This document shows, in pieces, positions 35,070 to 43,718 of a stretch of 64,000 nucleotides of DNA (the stretch's first letter is position 1; every line of letters begins with the position of its first letter). Under the pieces are notes generated by a model. The model ran no database searches, had not been told where the DNA came from, and worked only from the letters and a program-made list of their open reading frames with translations. Source of the DNA: Bacteroidota bacterium (GTDB lineage Bacteria; Bacteroidota; Bacteroidia; Flavobacteriales_D; Crocinitomicaceae); the NCBI GenBank assembly GCA_030148165.1, contig JASBTZ010000007.1:310001-374000 (forward strand), given 5' to 3'. A program made the translations under genes and the position numbers.

Positions 35070-36599
35070 TTGATTACTGGAAAGAACTATATAGGAAATG
35101 ATTTGAAAGCAAATGGAGACATTACTTTCAAAACGATTAATCCCGAATTGAATAAAGAAAATGACTGGGTTCTCATTGAAGCCACTGAAGTTGAGATTCA
35201 GGAGGCAGTCGAAAAAGCCCAATCTGCATTTCAGAGCTACCGTCAGATTTCGGATGAAGAGCGAGCAACCTTCTTAAGAACGATTGCAACGAAAATCGAG
35301 GAGCTTGGTCCGGAACTAATTCAGGTGTATATTGCTGAATCGGGACTGACAGAAGCAAGAGCGAAAGTTGAACTTAAACGTACGCTCTTTCAACTGCGAT
35401 CATTTGCGGATCATATTTGTACAGATGATTGGCGTCGGACTTCAATTGATCTCGGCGAGAATGACAGAAAGCCAACCCCTAAACCTGACTTAAGAAAAAC
35501 GCATATACCCTTGGGGCCTGTTGTCGTATTTGGCTCCAGTAACTTTCCGTTCGCTTATTCTACGGCAGGAGGTGATACGGCAAGTGCTCTGGCCGCCGGA
35601 TGTCCTGTTCTTGTCAAAAGTCACCCGATGCATGCCGGCACAGGAGAACTCGTTGCTTCTGCTATTATAGAAGCGGTGAAAGAATGCAAAATGCCGGATG
35701 GTGTATTTTCGAATTTAAACAGCAGTGGAATCGAAGTAGGAAAATTCCTTGTACAGTCAAAAGGAGTTAAAGCGGTAGGATTTACAGGAAGTATCCAAGG
35801 AGGAAGGGCAATTTTTGACCTTGCCAATAAACGACCAGAACCCATCCCGGTATTTGCAGAAATGGGAAGTGTTAATCCGGTTATCATTTCTGAATTATCG
35901 CTTACTACAGAAAAGGATAAATGGGTGAATCAATATAGCTCATCAATTACGAATGGATCCGGTCAGTTTTGCACGAATCCGGGACTTATTCTGGGAATAG
36001 GATCTGATGAACTCGATTCCTTTTCTCAATCGTTAGCGGAGGAAATGGATAAGCTTGCGTCGACCTGCATGCTGCACCCACAGATAAAATCTAAATATGA
36101 TAAAGCGAAGGCCGTTGTTGAAGATTCGCCAGTTACCGAAAAAATAAGTCAAGGTAATCGGCATCTCAAAGACAATTATGCGGAACAAACAATTATGCGT
36201 GTTAAAGGGAAAGATTTTCTTGCTAATACGCAATTGCATCACGAGGTATTTGGTCCGTTCTCTATAGTTGTCAGTTGTAAGAATCTGGATGAATTGAATC
36301 TTATACTGGAGGAATTGGGAGGTCAATTGACAGGTACGATCATTATGAAAGAAGTCGAATTTGATCTCTTTAAGCCAACCCTGGAAATACTCAAACAAAA
36401 GGCTGGACGAATCATTTTTAACGGAGTGCCAACTGGGGTAGAGGTGTGCGCTTCCATGAATCATGGAGGACCTTTCCCGGCGACAACGGATTCGAGGTTT
36501 ACAGCAGTTGGTGTTGATGCAATCTACCGTTGGTTGAGACCGATATGTTTTCAGAATTTTCCAGACACTTTACTTCCTTCTGAACTTTTAAATAAATAG
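35070..36599 (+). CDS. Aldehyde dehydrogenase, 2,5-dioxovalerate (alpha-ketoglutarate semialdehyde) type
   Basis: An NAD(P)-dependent aldehyde dehydrogenase of about 509 residues. The catalytic cysteine is in NGSGQFCTNPG, the general-base glutamate in VFAEMGSVNP, and the cofactor-binding regions in VVVFGSSNFPFAYST and GFTGSIQGGRA. Sequence style matches the ketoglutarate semialdehyde dehydrogenase branch that ends sugar-acid and hydroxyproline pathways. No ATG is present near the start; I chose the TTG at 35070, which gives M(L)ITGKNYIGN, the expected N-terminus. An earlier in-frame start would run through the end of accC and the terminator. No sugar-acid genes are adjacent, so the substrate is uncertain. 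Confidence 0.85.
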   Translation: MITGKNYIGNDLKANGDITFKTINPELNKENDWVLIEATEVEIQEAVEKAQSAFQSYRQISDEERATFLRTIATKIEELGPELIQVYIAESGLTEARAKVELKRTLFQLRSFADHICTDDWRRTSIDLGENDRKPTPKPDLRKTHIPLGPVVVFGSSNFPFAYSTAGGDTASALAAGCPVLVKSHPMHAGTGELVASAIIEAVKECKMPDGVFSNLNSSGIEVGKFLVQSKGVKAVGFTGSIQGGRAIFDLANKRPEPIPVFAEMGSVNPVIISELSLTTEKDKWVNQYSSSITNGSGQFCTNPGLILGIGSDELDSFSQSLAEEMDKLASTCMLHPQIKSKYDKAKAVVEDSPVTEKISQGNRHLKDNYAEQTIMRVKGKDFLANTQLHHEVFGPFSIVVSCKNLDELNLILEELGGQLTGTIIMKEVEFDLFKPTLEILKQKAGRIIFNGVPTGVEVCASMNHGGPFPATTDSRFTAVGVDAIYRWLRPICFQNFPDTLLPSELLNK

Positions 36600-36650
36600 G
36601 TAATTTATATTGAAAAATTGCCTAGATTAGTTGAGATTAAACTCACAACC

Positions 36651-38786
36651 ATGAAAAAACTACTACTTCTGGCAGCAATCTGCCTTAACACAGTTGTGTT
36701 TGCACAATGTGACATCAAATATGCAACAACAACGGGAGTGCCTTCAGCCGCTGGAACAATGGCTGATCCTTTGGACCTTGAAACAGCCTTTTTAACAGCA
36801 ACAGCAGGCGATTTAATTAGAATCGGAGTTGGAACCTACGTAATCGATAACCCGATTTACATTATGGCTGATGATATTATTTTCGAAGGAGGTTATGATG
36901 ACAACAACGCCTGGGAAAGAACAAGTATTGCAGGCGCAACAACTATACAAAGATCAAATGTTAACCCGGAAGGTGTAACCAATGCACAACGCCTTGTTGC
37001 CGTTTATGCTGACAGCGTCAATGGATGGGAATTACATGATATTACTATAACAACTCAAAATGCAGCGGTGAATGGAGCATCTACTTATGGAATGCACATT
37101 CAGAATTGTGCGAATTATAAACTCGTTCGTTGTCAGGTAATAGCAGGAAATGGCAGCGCTGGACTTAACGGATCACCTGGTCAGGCCGGAGCGAATGGAA
37201 GTAATGGTTTGAACGGATTGGCAGGTTCTATTGATGGTAATTGTAGTGGCGGAGCCGGTGGAGCCGGTGGAGCTGGTGGTGGTGGAACACCATCGACTAG
37301 TGGAGGTATAAACCCGGCAGGATGTGAACAGACGGGAGGAACCGGAGGTAATGGAGCGGCTAGTTCATCTGTTCGAAATGGTGGAGCTGGCGGCGGCGGC
37401 GGAGCCGGAGGAGAAACGGATAACAATGGTGGTTATGGCGGCTTTGGCGGTGGTATAAACGGAGGTCCCCCACAAACTGGTGGAGGAATCGGAGGAGCTT
37501 GGGGAGACCCGGGTGGTGACGGTACCAATGGAGCGAACGGTACGAATGGATTAAACGGAATAGCTGGAACAGGTGGTCCAGCTGGAACTTTAGGAATGTT
37601 TTTTACCCCTGGACTTCAAGCCCCTAGCGGTAATGACGGTCAAGGTGGAAAAGGCGGTAAAGGCGGCGGAGGCGGCGGAGGCCAGTCTTGTACTTTTTGT
37701 GATGACGGTTCCGGAGACGGAGGCGGCGGAGGCGGCGGAGGCGGCCAGGGAGGAACAGGCGGTACAGGCGGTTTCGGTGGTGGAGGCTCATTTGGAGTGT
37801 ACCTTTATAATAACGGTTTAAACGGAGAAATTATAGACTCTTACATCGCCGCTGGACAAGCTGGAAATGGTGGCCCGGGAGGCCCGGGTGGTGCTGGCGC
37901 ATCAGGTGGAGTCGGAGGAAACGGCTCTACATACGGATCTTCAGAAGTAGGTGAAGGTGGTGATGGCGGAAACGGCGGAAACGGCGGAAACGGCGGAAAT
38001 GGCGGCGTCGGGGCAAGCGGACAAAGTATAGCCTTTTACCTGAATTCAGGAGACACTTTAGCTCAACAGATTACCAATTTTAACCTGGCAGCTCAACCGG
38101 AAATTAAAGTGAATTACGCAACTTGTACAGGTGAAAGCATGACGTTTAATGATGAAACATTACCTCCTGGGACAAATAATACCTTGTGGAACTTCGGACC
38201 AAGTGCATCAGTTCAGTTTGCTACAAGTAACCCGGCAACTACGTCGTTTAACACAGCAGGGATGTTCGATATTACACAGAGTGGAAATGTTTACACTTCA
38301 TTTGTACATATTACTTGTTCAGTAGACCCTACTGCATCGCAAAGTGGTAACACACTTACTGCAAATGCCACCGGGGCAACATACCAGTGGGTAGATTGTA
38401 ATGCGAGTTATTCAGCAATCAATGGCGAAACGAATCAGTCATATACACCAACTGTTACTGGTGATTATGCGGTGATTGTTACGGAGAATGGTTGTAGTGA
38501 TACTTCCGCTTGTTTCAATGTGGATTACTCAGGATTGGAAGAATTAAATGCGAATGGAATTCATATCTATCCGAATCCGGTGAATGATATCTTACATATC
38601 TCAGTGGATCAATCAAACACAGATTATACGATCAAAATATTCAATACGTCAGGATCATTAGTTGATGAACGCGTGCTTAACGGGAAGCAACTGTTCGATC
38701 ATCCTTTTGAACATCCGAAAGGTGTTTATTTGGTTGAAATTACAACGGACGATAAAAGTTTTGTCGAACGGATCGTGAAATTATAA
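36651..38786 (+). CDS. Collagen-like glycine-rich secreted protein with T9SS sorting domain
   Basis: A 711-residue exported protein. The ATG at 36651 gives a clean signal peptide (MKKLLLLAAICLNTVVFAQ). Residues 20-160 look like a parallel beta-helix start (AGDLIRIGVGTYVIDNPIYI). From about 163 to 457 the protein is glycine-rich, with Gly-X-Y triplets (GLNGSPGQAGANGSNG), long GGAGGAGG runs and an exact GNG repeat near the end, coded by 9-base units. An Ig-like domain follows (about 560-625, YQWVDCNASYSAING) and the final 80 residues are a type A sorting domain (IHIYPNPVNDILHI). It is probably a surface or matrix structural protein; function unknown. A strong terminator follows. Confidence 0.85.
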   Translation: MKKLLLLAAICLNTVVFAQCDIKYATTTGVPSAAGTMADPLDLETAFLTATAGDLIRIGVGTYVIDNPIYIMADDIIFEGGYDDNNAWERTSIAGATTIQRSNVNPEGVTNAQRLVAVYADSVNGWELHDITITTQNAAVNGASTYGMHIQNCANYKLVRCQVIAGNGSAGLNGSPGQAGANGSNGLNGLAGSIDGNCSGGAGGAGGAGGGGTPSTSGGINPAGCEQTGGTGGNGAASSSVRNGGAGGGGGAGGETDNNGGYGGFGGGINGGPPQTGGGIGGAWGDPGGDGTNGANGTNGLNGIAGTGGPAGTLGMFFTPGLQAPSGNDGQGGKGGKGGGGGGGQSCTFCDDGSGDGGGGGGGGGQGGTGGTGGFGGGGSFGVYLYNNGLNGEIIDSYIAAGQAGNGGPGGPGGAGASGGVGGNGSTYGSSEVGEGGDGGNGGNGGNGGNGGVGASGQSIAFYLNSGDTLAQQITNFNLAAQPEIKVNYATCTGESMTFNDETLPPGTNNTLWNFGPSASVQFATSNPATTSFNTAGMFDITQSGNVYTSFVHITCSVDPTASQSGNTLTANATGATYQWVDCNASYSAINGETNQSYTPTVTGDYAVIVTENGCSDTSACFNVDYSGLEELNANGIHIYPNPVNDILHISVDQSNTDYTIKIFNTSGSLVDERVLNGKQLFDHPFEHPKGVYLVEITTDDKSFVERIVKL
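37965..38000 (+). repeat. Four tandem 9-base coding repeats (GGCGGAAAC)
   Basis: Four copies of GGCGGAAAC (the last ending in T) encode Gly-Gly-Asn triplets inside the glycine-rich protein. The unit is a multiple of three, so copy-number change would alter length without shifting the frame. Confidence 0.85.
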
Positions 38787-38790
38787 GAGT

Positions 38791-38823
38791 AAAAGGGGTT
38801 GCAATTGCAACCCCTTTTTTTTT
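38791..38823 (+). terminator. Terminator after the glycine-rich gene
   Basis: A perfect twelve-pair stem (AAAAGGGGTTGC with GCAACCCCTTTT) around AATT, followed by further T residues. One of the strongest terminators in the window. Confidence 0.93.
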
Positions 38824-38891
38824 GAACTCAATCAACATTCTGCTATTCAAAACTATCGTTGATCGAACTATTTCATCGAGTTGCTAATGCT

Positions 38892-38899
38892 TACTTTTG
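38892..38899 (+). promoter_or_regulatory. Putative -7 box next to the ftsX start
   Basis: TACTTTTG (TAnnTTTG) ends six bases before the ftsX ATG, implying a leader of at most a few bases. Confidence 0.45.
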
Positions 38900-38905
38900 A
38901 TACGA

Positions 38906-39790
38906 ATGGCAGGAATCGATAAAAATAGTCGCAGAGGAGTAAGAACCAGTTACGTATCAACGGTCATTGGTATTTCGCTTGTCCTATTCATGATAGGCAT
39001 TGTGTTGGGTGGATTTATCGGTTTGGAAGGATATCAGCGACAAGCAAAGGAAAACCTTCAGGCTGACATCTTTTTTAGCCCGGAATTGAATGATGCCGAC
39101 ATTAAACAAGTAGAGCAGGAATTAAAAACATGGGATGAATTCAGTGATGTCCTCTATGTCTCCAAAGAGCGAGCGCTTGAAGAATTTGTTGGAAGTGATG
39201 AAAAAGATGAAATCCTGGAAGTATTCAATGGAGAATACCCGATCCCGACTAACATCTCATATAAACCCAAAGAAGCCTATGCCAATGTGGATGGGATGAA
39301 GAAATTAAAAGAAAAGATCCTTAAGGAATACGGAAATAAAATCGACAACATCAGTTACGAAGAAGCGAGTGTTGAAGGGGTAAACCTCGGCTTTAAACAA
39401 TTTGTATTTCTCTTTATGGCGGTTGCCTTGTTATTGATAATCATTGCGGTAGCTATGATCAATAATACGATTCGCCTAGCATTGTATTCAAAACGATTTT
39501 CGATAAAAACCATGCAGCTGGTGGGGGCAACATCAGGGTATATCCGACGACCTTTTGTATGGCAAGCGGTTGGAATTGGAATCATTAGCGGGATAATTGG
39601 AATGGCTCTTTTAATGGCCATGTTCTACGCTTTAAATAATGTTCTCAATTCAATCGAGATCAGTTATTCGATGCAGAACTTCCTGATACTATTAGGAGCA
39701 TTGTTAGGGATTGGTATTCTAATCACCATAATTTCCACCTGGTTTGCACTTAACAAATATTTGCGAATGAAATTAGATGATTTGTATTAA
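38906..39790 (+). CDS. ftsX: Cell division ABC transporter permease FtsX
   Basis: Membrane half of the FtsEX complex, which controls peptidoglycan hydrolases at the division site. The 294-residue protein has an N-terminal helix (about 16-40), an extracytoplasmic domain (about 45-165) and three C-terminal helices, the standard FtsX topology; AMINNTIRLALYSKRFSIKTMQLVGAT is the cytoplasmic signature loop. I chose the ATG at 38906 (MAGIDKN) over a TTG nine bases earlier that overlaps the promoter box. ftsE is not adjacent, which is normal in Bacteroidota. DUF3098 and uppP follow closely. Confidence 0.94.
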   Translation: MAGIDKNSRRGVRTSYVSTVIGISLVLFMIGIVLGGFIGLEGYQRQAKENLQADIFFSPELNDADIKQVEQELKTWDEFSDVLYVSKERALEEFVGSDEKDEILEVFNGEYPIPTNISYKPKEAYANVDGMKKLKEKILKEYGNKIDNISYEEASVEGVNLGFKQFVFLFMAVALLLIIIAVAMINNTIRLALYSKRFSIKTMQLVGATSGYIRRPFVWQAVGIGIISGIIGMALLMAMFYALNNVLNSIEISYSMQNFLILLGALLGIGILITIISTWFALNKYLRMKLDDLY

Positions 39791-39795
39791 CTTTG
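39788..39795 (+). promoter_or_regulatory. Putative -7 box next to the DUF3098 start
   Basis: TAACTTTG overlaps the ftsX stop codon and ends four bases before the ATG at 39800. A TTTG at 39760-39763 lies 24 bases upstream, at the edge of the allowed -33 spacing. Confidence 0.45.
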
Positions 39796-39799
39796 ACGC

Positions 39800-40045
39800 A
39801 TGGGCGACAAAGAGAAAATACCTTTTTCATTTCCTGCTGAAAACTATAAGATACTTTTAGTAGGATTAGCGATTAACATTATTGGTTTCATTCTAATGAT
39901 TGGTGGTGCCACGGAAGATCCTTCAAAATTTGACTCAAGTGAACTCTTCAGCCATGTTCGAATTACGCTCTCTCCAATATTAATTGTATTGGGTTATGTG
40001 ATCATCATGTATTCGATCATGAAGAAGCCAAAATCAGATCAATAA
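39800..40045 (+). CDS. DUF3098 small membrane protein
   Basis: An 81-residue protein with two membrane helices (about residues 16-36 and 53-73) joined by an acidic loop with GGATEDPSKFDSSELFS, the conserved centre of DUF3098. The family is found mainly in Bacteroidota and I know of no assigned function. Its place between ftsX and uppP, with 9- and 6-base gaps, is conserved in style and suggests a role in division or cell-wall precursor supply, but this is inference from neighbours only. Confidence 0.85.
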   Translation: MGDKEKIPFSFPAENYKILLVGLAINIIGFILMIGGATEDPSKFDSSELFSHVRITLSPILIVLGYVIIMYSIMKKPKSDQ

Positions 40046-40051
40046 TTTCGA

Positions 40052-40873
40052 ATGACTTTTCTTGAAGCATTAATTCTGGGTATTGTTCAGGGGCTTACCG
40101 AGTTCCTGCCAGTGAGTAGCAGTGGTCACCTGGAGATCGCGAAAGCTATTCAGGATCAACAGCTAACAGGAGAAGATAGTTTACAAATGACTGTCGTCGT
40201 TCATTTTGCTACCGCATTAAGTACGATCGTTGTATTTCGAAAAGACGTGTACGACATTTTAAAAGGTCTTTTTCAATTCAAGATAAACGAGCAAAGTATT
40301 TTTGCTTTTAAAATTATCCTTTCAATGATCCCGGCAGCTATGGTTGGTTTCCTCTTTGAGGATCAGATTGAATTAATGTTCGATAAGGCAATTCTTCTTG
40401 TTGGACTCATGTTGATCATTACAGGACTATTATTATTTCTTGCGGATAGAGCCCGTGTAACAGAAAAGAAAGTAGGGTATGGTCATTCAATCATTATCGG
40501 TATTGCTCAAGCAATAGCTATTCTTCCGGGAATCAGTAGATCGGGAGCTACAATCGGGACATCGGTATTGCTGGGTGTTGACAGAGATCGTGCCGCAAGA
40601 TTTTCATTCCTGATGGTTGTCCCGCTGATACTCGGGAAAATGGCTAAGGATATAATTAGTCCTGAATTTAAAGAGTCCATAGCTAACACAGATCCAGCAT
40701 CGAGTATAACAACCACCGTATTAGTTGTTGCTTTTTTTGCTGCTTTTGTGACAGGCATTCTTGCATGTACCTGGATGATCAAATTGGTTAAAAAGGCACA
40801 ACTCAAGTATTTCGCATATTATTGTTTTGCTGTCGGAATAGGAGCGATGATCATTGCGTCAACCTGGTTATGA
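40052..40873 (+). CDS. uppP: Undecaprenyl-diphosphate phosphatase UppP (BacA)
   Basis: Recycles the lipid carrier of peptidoglycan synthesis by removing a phosphate from undecaprenyl diphosphate; loss or excess changes bacitracin sensitivity in other bacteria. The two active-site motifs are present: GLTEFLPVSSSGHLEIA near the N-terminus and ILPGISRSGATIGTSVL near residue 155. About eight helices span 273 residues. Its stop overlaps the truB start by four bases (ATGA). Confidence 0.97.
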   Translation: MTFLEALILGIVQGLTEFLPVSSSGHLEIAKAIQDQQLTGEDSLQMTVVVHFATALSTIVVFRKDVYDILKGLFQFKINEQSIFAFKIILSMIPAAMVGFLFEDQIELMFDKAILLVGLMLIITGLLLFLADRARVTEKKVGYGHSIIIGIAQAIAILPGISRSGATIGTSVLLGVDRDRAARFSFLMVVPLILGKMAKDIISPEFKESIANTDPASSITTTVLVVAFFAAFVTGILACTWMIKLVKKAQLKYFAYYCFAVGIGAMIIASTWL

Positions 40874-41568
40874 TCGAAGAATTTTCAAAAGGAAGTACCA
40901 TTATTGTCGACAAGCCACTCCATTGGACTTCATTCGATGTGGTAAACAAACTGCGTTGGCACTTGAAACGAAAACTTAATGTTAAAAAAATCAAGGTTGG
41001 GCATGCCGGCACACTTGATCCGCTTGCAACAGGTGTCCTGGTAATTTGCATCGGCAAACATACCAAACGCATTGAAGAGTTGATGGCGGGGACTAAAGTC
41101 TACACAGGTAAAATTCTATTGGGAAAGACTACACCTTCTTACGATCTTGAAACAGAATACGATCGGGATGATTGGCCGATCGATCACATTGATCAGGCAT
41201 TATTAGACAAGGCTAAAGGTAGATTTATTGGAGAGATTGATCAGACACCGCCCATTTTTTCGGCTAAGATGGTGGAAGGTAAACGCGCATATGATCTGGC
41301 TAGATCCGGCAAGGATGTTAAACTCAAGTCAGCCAGAGTGACCATCGATTCGTTCGAATTGAATATGACAAATTTTCCGGTGATTGATTTCACAGTGGAA
41401 TGCTCCAAAGGAACATATATACGGTCATTGGCATTTGACCTCGGTGTAGAACTTGGATCTGGAGCTACTTTAATTGAATTAAGACGTGTCAGATCAGGAG
41501 ATCAGTCTTTGGATGAAGCCAGGTCAGTTGACGAGTGGATCGAATTTATCCAAAACACCCCATTATAA
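40870..41568 (+). CDS. truB: tRNA pseudouridine-55 synthase TruB
   Basis: Makes pseudouridine 55 in the T loop of tRNAs. The catalytic aspartate is in HAGTLDPLATGVLV, and the later motifs ETEYDRDD, QTPPIFSAKMVEGKRAY and CSKGTYIRSLAFDLG are clear. The correct start is the ATG at 40870, in an ATGA overlap with uppP; an earlier in-frame start would add 16 unrelated residues. At 232 residues it lacks an extended C-terminal PUA domain, normal for the phylum. Confidence 0.96.
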   Translation: MIEEFSKGSTIIVDKPLHWTSFDVVNKLRWHLKRKLNVKKIKVGHAGTLDPLATGVLVICIGKHTKRIEELMAGTKVYTGKILLGKTTPSYDLETEYDRDDWPIDHIDQALLDKAKGRFIGEIDQTPPIFSAKMVEGKRAYDLARSGKDVKLKSARVTIDSFELNMTNFPVIDFTVECSKGTYIRSLAFDLGVELGSGATLIELRRVRSGDQSLDEARSVDEWIEFIQNTPL

Positions 41569-41582
41569 CAGGCTAATTTTAT

Positions 41583-41590
41583 TATTTTTG
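41583..41590 (+). promoter_or_regulatory. Putative -7 box for queA
   Basis: TATTTTTG (TAnnTTTG) followed by C, ending 30 bases before the queA ATG. No -33 TTG at the expected distance. Confidence 0.45.
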
Positions 41591-41620
41591 CAAGCCTTAA
41601 AATAAAACGGAAAGAGCGCT

Positions 41621-42679
41621 ATGAATAAGATGAAGCTTTCGCAGTTTAACTTTAATCTTCCCGAAGAGTTAATTGCAGAATACCCAAGCGAGAACAGAGA
41701 TGAAGCTCGTTTAATGGTTGTTGACCGCGCAACAGGTAAAATTGAACATAAACAATTCAAGGATATCATTGACTACATTGATGAAGGGGATGTTCTCGTT
41801 ATGAACAACACGAAAGTATTCCCCGCAAGAATGTACGGTAACAAGGAAAAGACAGGAGCTAAGATCGAAGTATTTCTTCTTAGAGAACTTAATCGTGAAA
41901 GTCTGCTTTGGGATGTTTTAGTTGATCCGGCCAGAAAAATCAGAATCGGAAACAAGTTATATTTTGGTGACAACGAGGAGTTGGTAGCTGAGGTAATTGA
42001 CAACACAACTTCACGTGGTCGAACTTTGCGTTTTCTTTTTGATGGACCGTACGAGGAGTTCAAAAAACTGATCACGGACTTAGGACAAACACCTCTTCCA
42101 AAATACATCAAGCGTCCTGTTGAGGAGCAAGATGAAGAAAGATATCAAACAATTTATGCAAAAGAAGAAGGAGCAGTAGCAGCGCCAACTGCCGGATTGC
42201 ACTTCTCAAGACAACTGATGAAACGACTTGAACTAAAAGGTGCTGAATTTGCGGAAGTAACGTTGCATGTTGGTTTGGGAACATTTAGACCAGTAGAGGT
42301 TGAAGACCTTACGAAACATAAAATGGATTCGGAACAGGTGATCATTACAGAAGCTTGTGCCGACAAAGTAAATGATGCAAAAGCGAAAAAGAAAAAAATC
42401 TTTGCGGTTGGAACTACATCCATGCGTGCTGTAGAAAGTTCGGTTTCTACGGATGGGACGCTTAAGCCGTATGACGGTTGGACAAATAAATTTATTTTCC
42501 CGCCGTATGATTTCAGTATTGCAGATGCACTAATCACGAATTTCCACACTCCGCTTTCAACTTTGTTGATGATGATTGCGGCCTTTGGAGGATATGAATT
42601 GATGATGGATGCTTATCAGGAAGCAATCAAAGAAAAGTATCGCTTTTATTCATATGGAGACGCAATGTTAATCATATAA
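41621..42679 (+). CDS. queA: S-adenosylmethionine:tRNA ribosyltransferase-isomerase QueA
   Basis: Transfers the ribosyl part of S-adenosylmethionine to preQ1 in tRNA to give epoxyqueuosine, the substrate of QueG (6602). Family stretches are [48 protein letters not shown] and [13 protein letters not shown], with TTSMRAVES and [14 protein letters not shown] near the C-terminus. At 352 residues the length is normal. It is monocistronic here: promoter box before, terminator after. Confidence 0.97.
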   Translation: MNKMKLSQFNFNLPEELIAEYPSENRDEARLMVVDRATGKIEHKQFKDIIDYIDEGDVLVMNNTKVFPARMYGNKEKTGAKIEVFLLRELNRESLLWDVLVDPARKIRIGNKLYFGDNEELVAEVIDNTTSRGRTLRFLFDGPYEEFKKLITDLGQTPLPKYIKRPVEEQDEERYQTIYAKEEGAVAAPTAGLHFSRQLMKRLELKGAEFAEVTLHVGLGTFRPVEVEDLTKHKMDSEQVIITEACADKVNDAKAKKKKIFAVGTTSMRAVESSVSTDGTLKPYDGWTNKFIFPPYDFSIADALITNFHTPLSTLLMMIAAFGGYELMMDAYQEAIKEKYRFYSYGDAMLII

Positions 42680-42701
42680 ACAGATGGATATTTAAAATAA
42701 G

Positions 42702-42729
42702 AAGGAGGTTCAAAAGACCTCCTTTTTTT
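42702..42729 (+). terminator. Terminator of queA
   Basis: An eight-pair stem (AAGGAGGT with ACCTCCTT) around a seven-base loop, followed by a T-run. Confidence 0.88.
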
Positions 42730-42778
42730 GATTCATTCTAAATGTGAATGAGGACCGATCAGAACCACAAATAATCGC

Positions 42779-42786
42779 TATTTTTG
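42779..42786 (+). promoter_or_regulatory. Putative -7 box for the second oxidase operon
   Basis: TATTTTTG (TAnnTTTG) ends 19 bases before the heme O synthase ATG at 42806. Confidence 0.45.
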
Positions 42787-42805
42787 AGCCAAATTTTCAG
42801 CTTTC

Positions 42806-43711
42806 ATGCCAACGCAGAACAAAAAGATCACAATAGGAGCAAAGCTCAAAGCATACCTCGTTTTTACGAAATTTCGTTTATCTGCATTGGTAATTATTTC
42901 TGCACTAACAGGCTATCTCTTTGTTGGAGGTAAAGATGGTTATATTATAACTTACTTAATGGTCGGAGGATTGTTGGTTACAGCTGCATCGAATGGAGCA
43001 AATCAAATCTGGGAACGCAATCTGGACAAGTTGATGAAACGTACAGCGGATAGACCGATTCCTCAAAATAAAATGACCGTTAATGAAGGAATTGCAATTG
43101 TTGTGATATTCCTTATTGCAGGTATTTCCTTACTGTGGTTAATAAACATGTACTCGGCATTATTAGGGCTCCTTGCCTTTATATCGTACGTGTTTCTTTA
43201 TACTCCGATGAAGAGGGTTTCATCCTGGGCAGTACTGGTTGGCGCTTTCCCCGGTGCAATTCCACCAATGTTGGGAGCGATTGCTCATACGAATGAATTT
43301 GGTTTGATACCCGGTGTCTTGTTCTTTGTCCAGTTCACCTGGCAGTTTCCTCATTTCTGGGCAATTGCCTGGGTGGCATTTGAAGATTACAAGGCTGCAG
43401 GGTTCTCTTTGCTTCCTTCTTCAGCAGGTAAAGGAAAAGCATCCGCATTTCAGATAATGACTTACTCATTGGCTCTGATCCCTTTTAGTCTGCTTCCCTG
43501 GATATTGGGTTGGACCGGAACAGCATCTTTGATCATTGCAGCCGGCCTGGGTGCAGGCTTCTTCTTTTACGCTTTCAGGCTTTACCATTCATGTGAAGAT
43601 CTCGATGCGAAAAAACTAATGTTTGCCTCTTTCATATATCTTCCTATTATTCAGTTTGTATATGTATTCGATCGAATTGAACCTGCCATAGAGAAGTATT
43701 TAATAAATTAA
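42806..43711 (+). CDS. ctaB: Protoheme IX farnesyltransferase (heme O synthase)
   Basis: Adds the farnesyl tail to heme b, giving heme O for heme-copper oxidases. It is a UbiA-type prenyltransferase with about nine helices. The first aspartate-rich motif is seen as NGANQIWERNLDKLMKRTADRP, with an arginine pair after it, and YTPMKRVSSWAVLVGAFPGAIPPMLG is the signature loop. Length 301. It heads the operon that supplies the remaining oxidase subunits and assembly factors. Heme A synthase (ctaA), needed to make heme a, is not in the window. Confidence 0.95.
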   Translation: MPTQNKKITIGAKLKAYLVFTKFRLSALVIISALTGYLFVGGKDGYIITYLMVGGLLVTAASNGANQIWERNLDKLMKRTADRPIPQNKMTVNEGIAIVVIFLIAGISLLWLINMYSALLGLLAFISYVFLYTPMKRVSSWAVLVGAFPGAIPPMLGAIAHTNEFGLIPGVLFFVQFTWQFPHFWAIAWVAFEDYKAAGFSLLPSSAGKGKASAFQIMTYSLALIPFSLLPWILGWTGTASLIIAAGLGAGFFFYAFRLYHSCEDLDAKKLMFASFIYLPIIQFVYVFDRIEPAIEKYLIN

Positions 43712-43718
43712 AAAAATT

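Noticed and set aside
37181..37426. Proline-rich minus-strand frame in the glycine-rich gene
   Set aside because: Pro/Ala-rich translation is the mirror of glycine codons in the real gene; not a protein.
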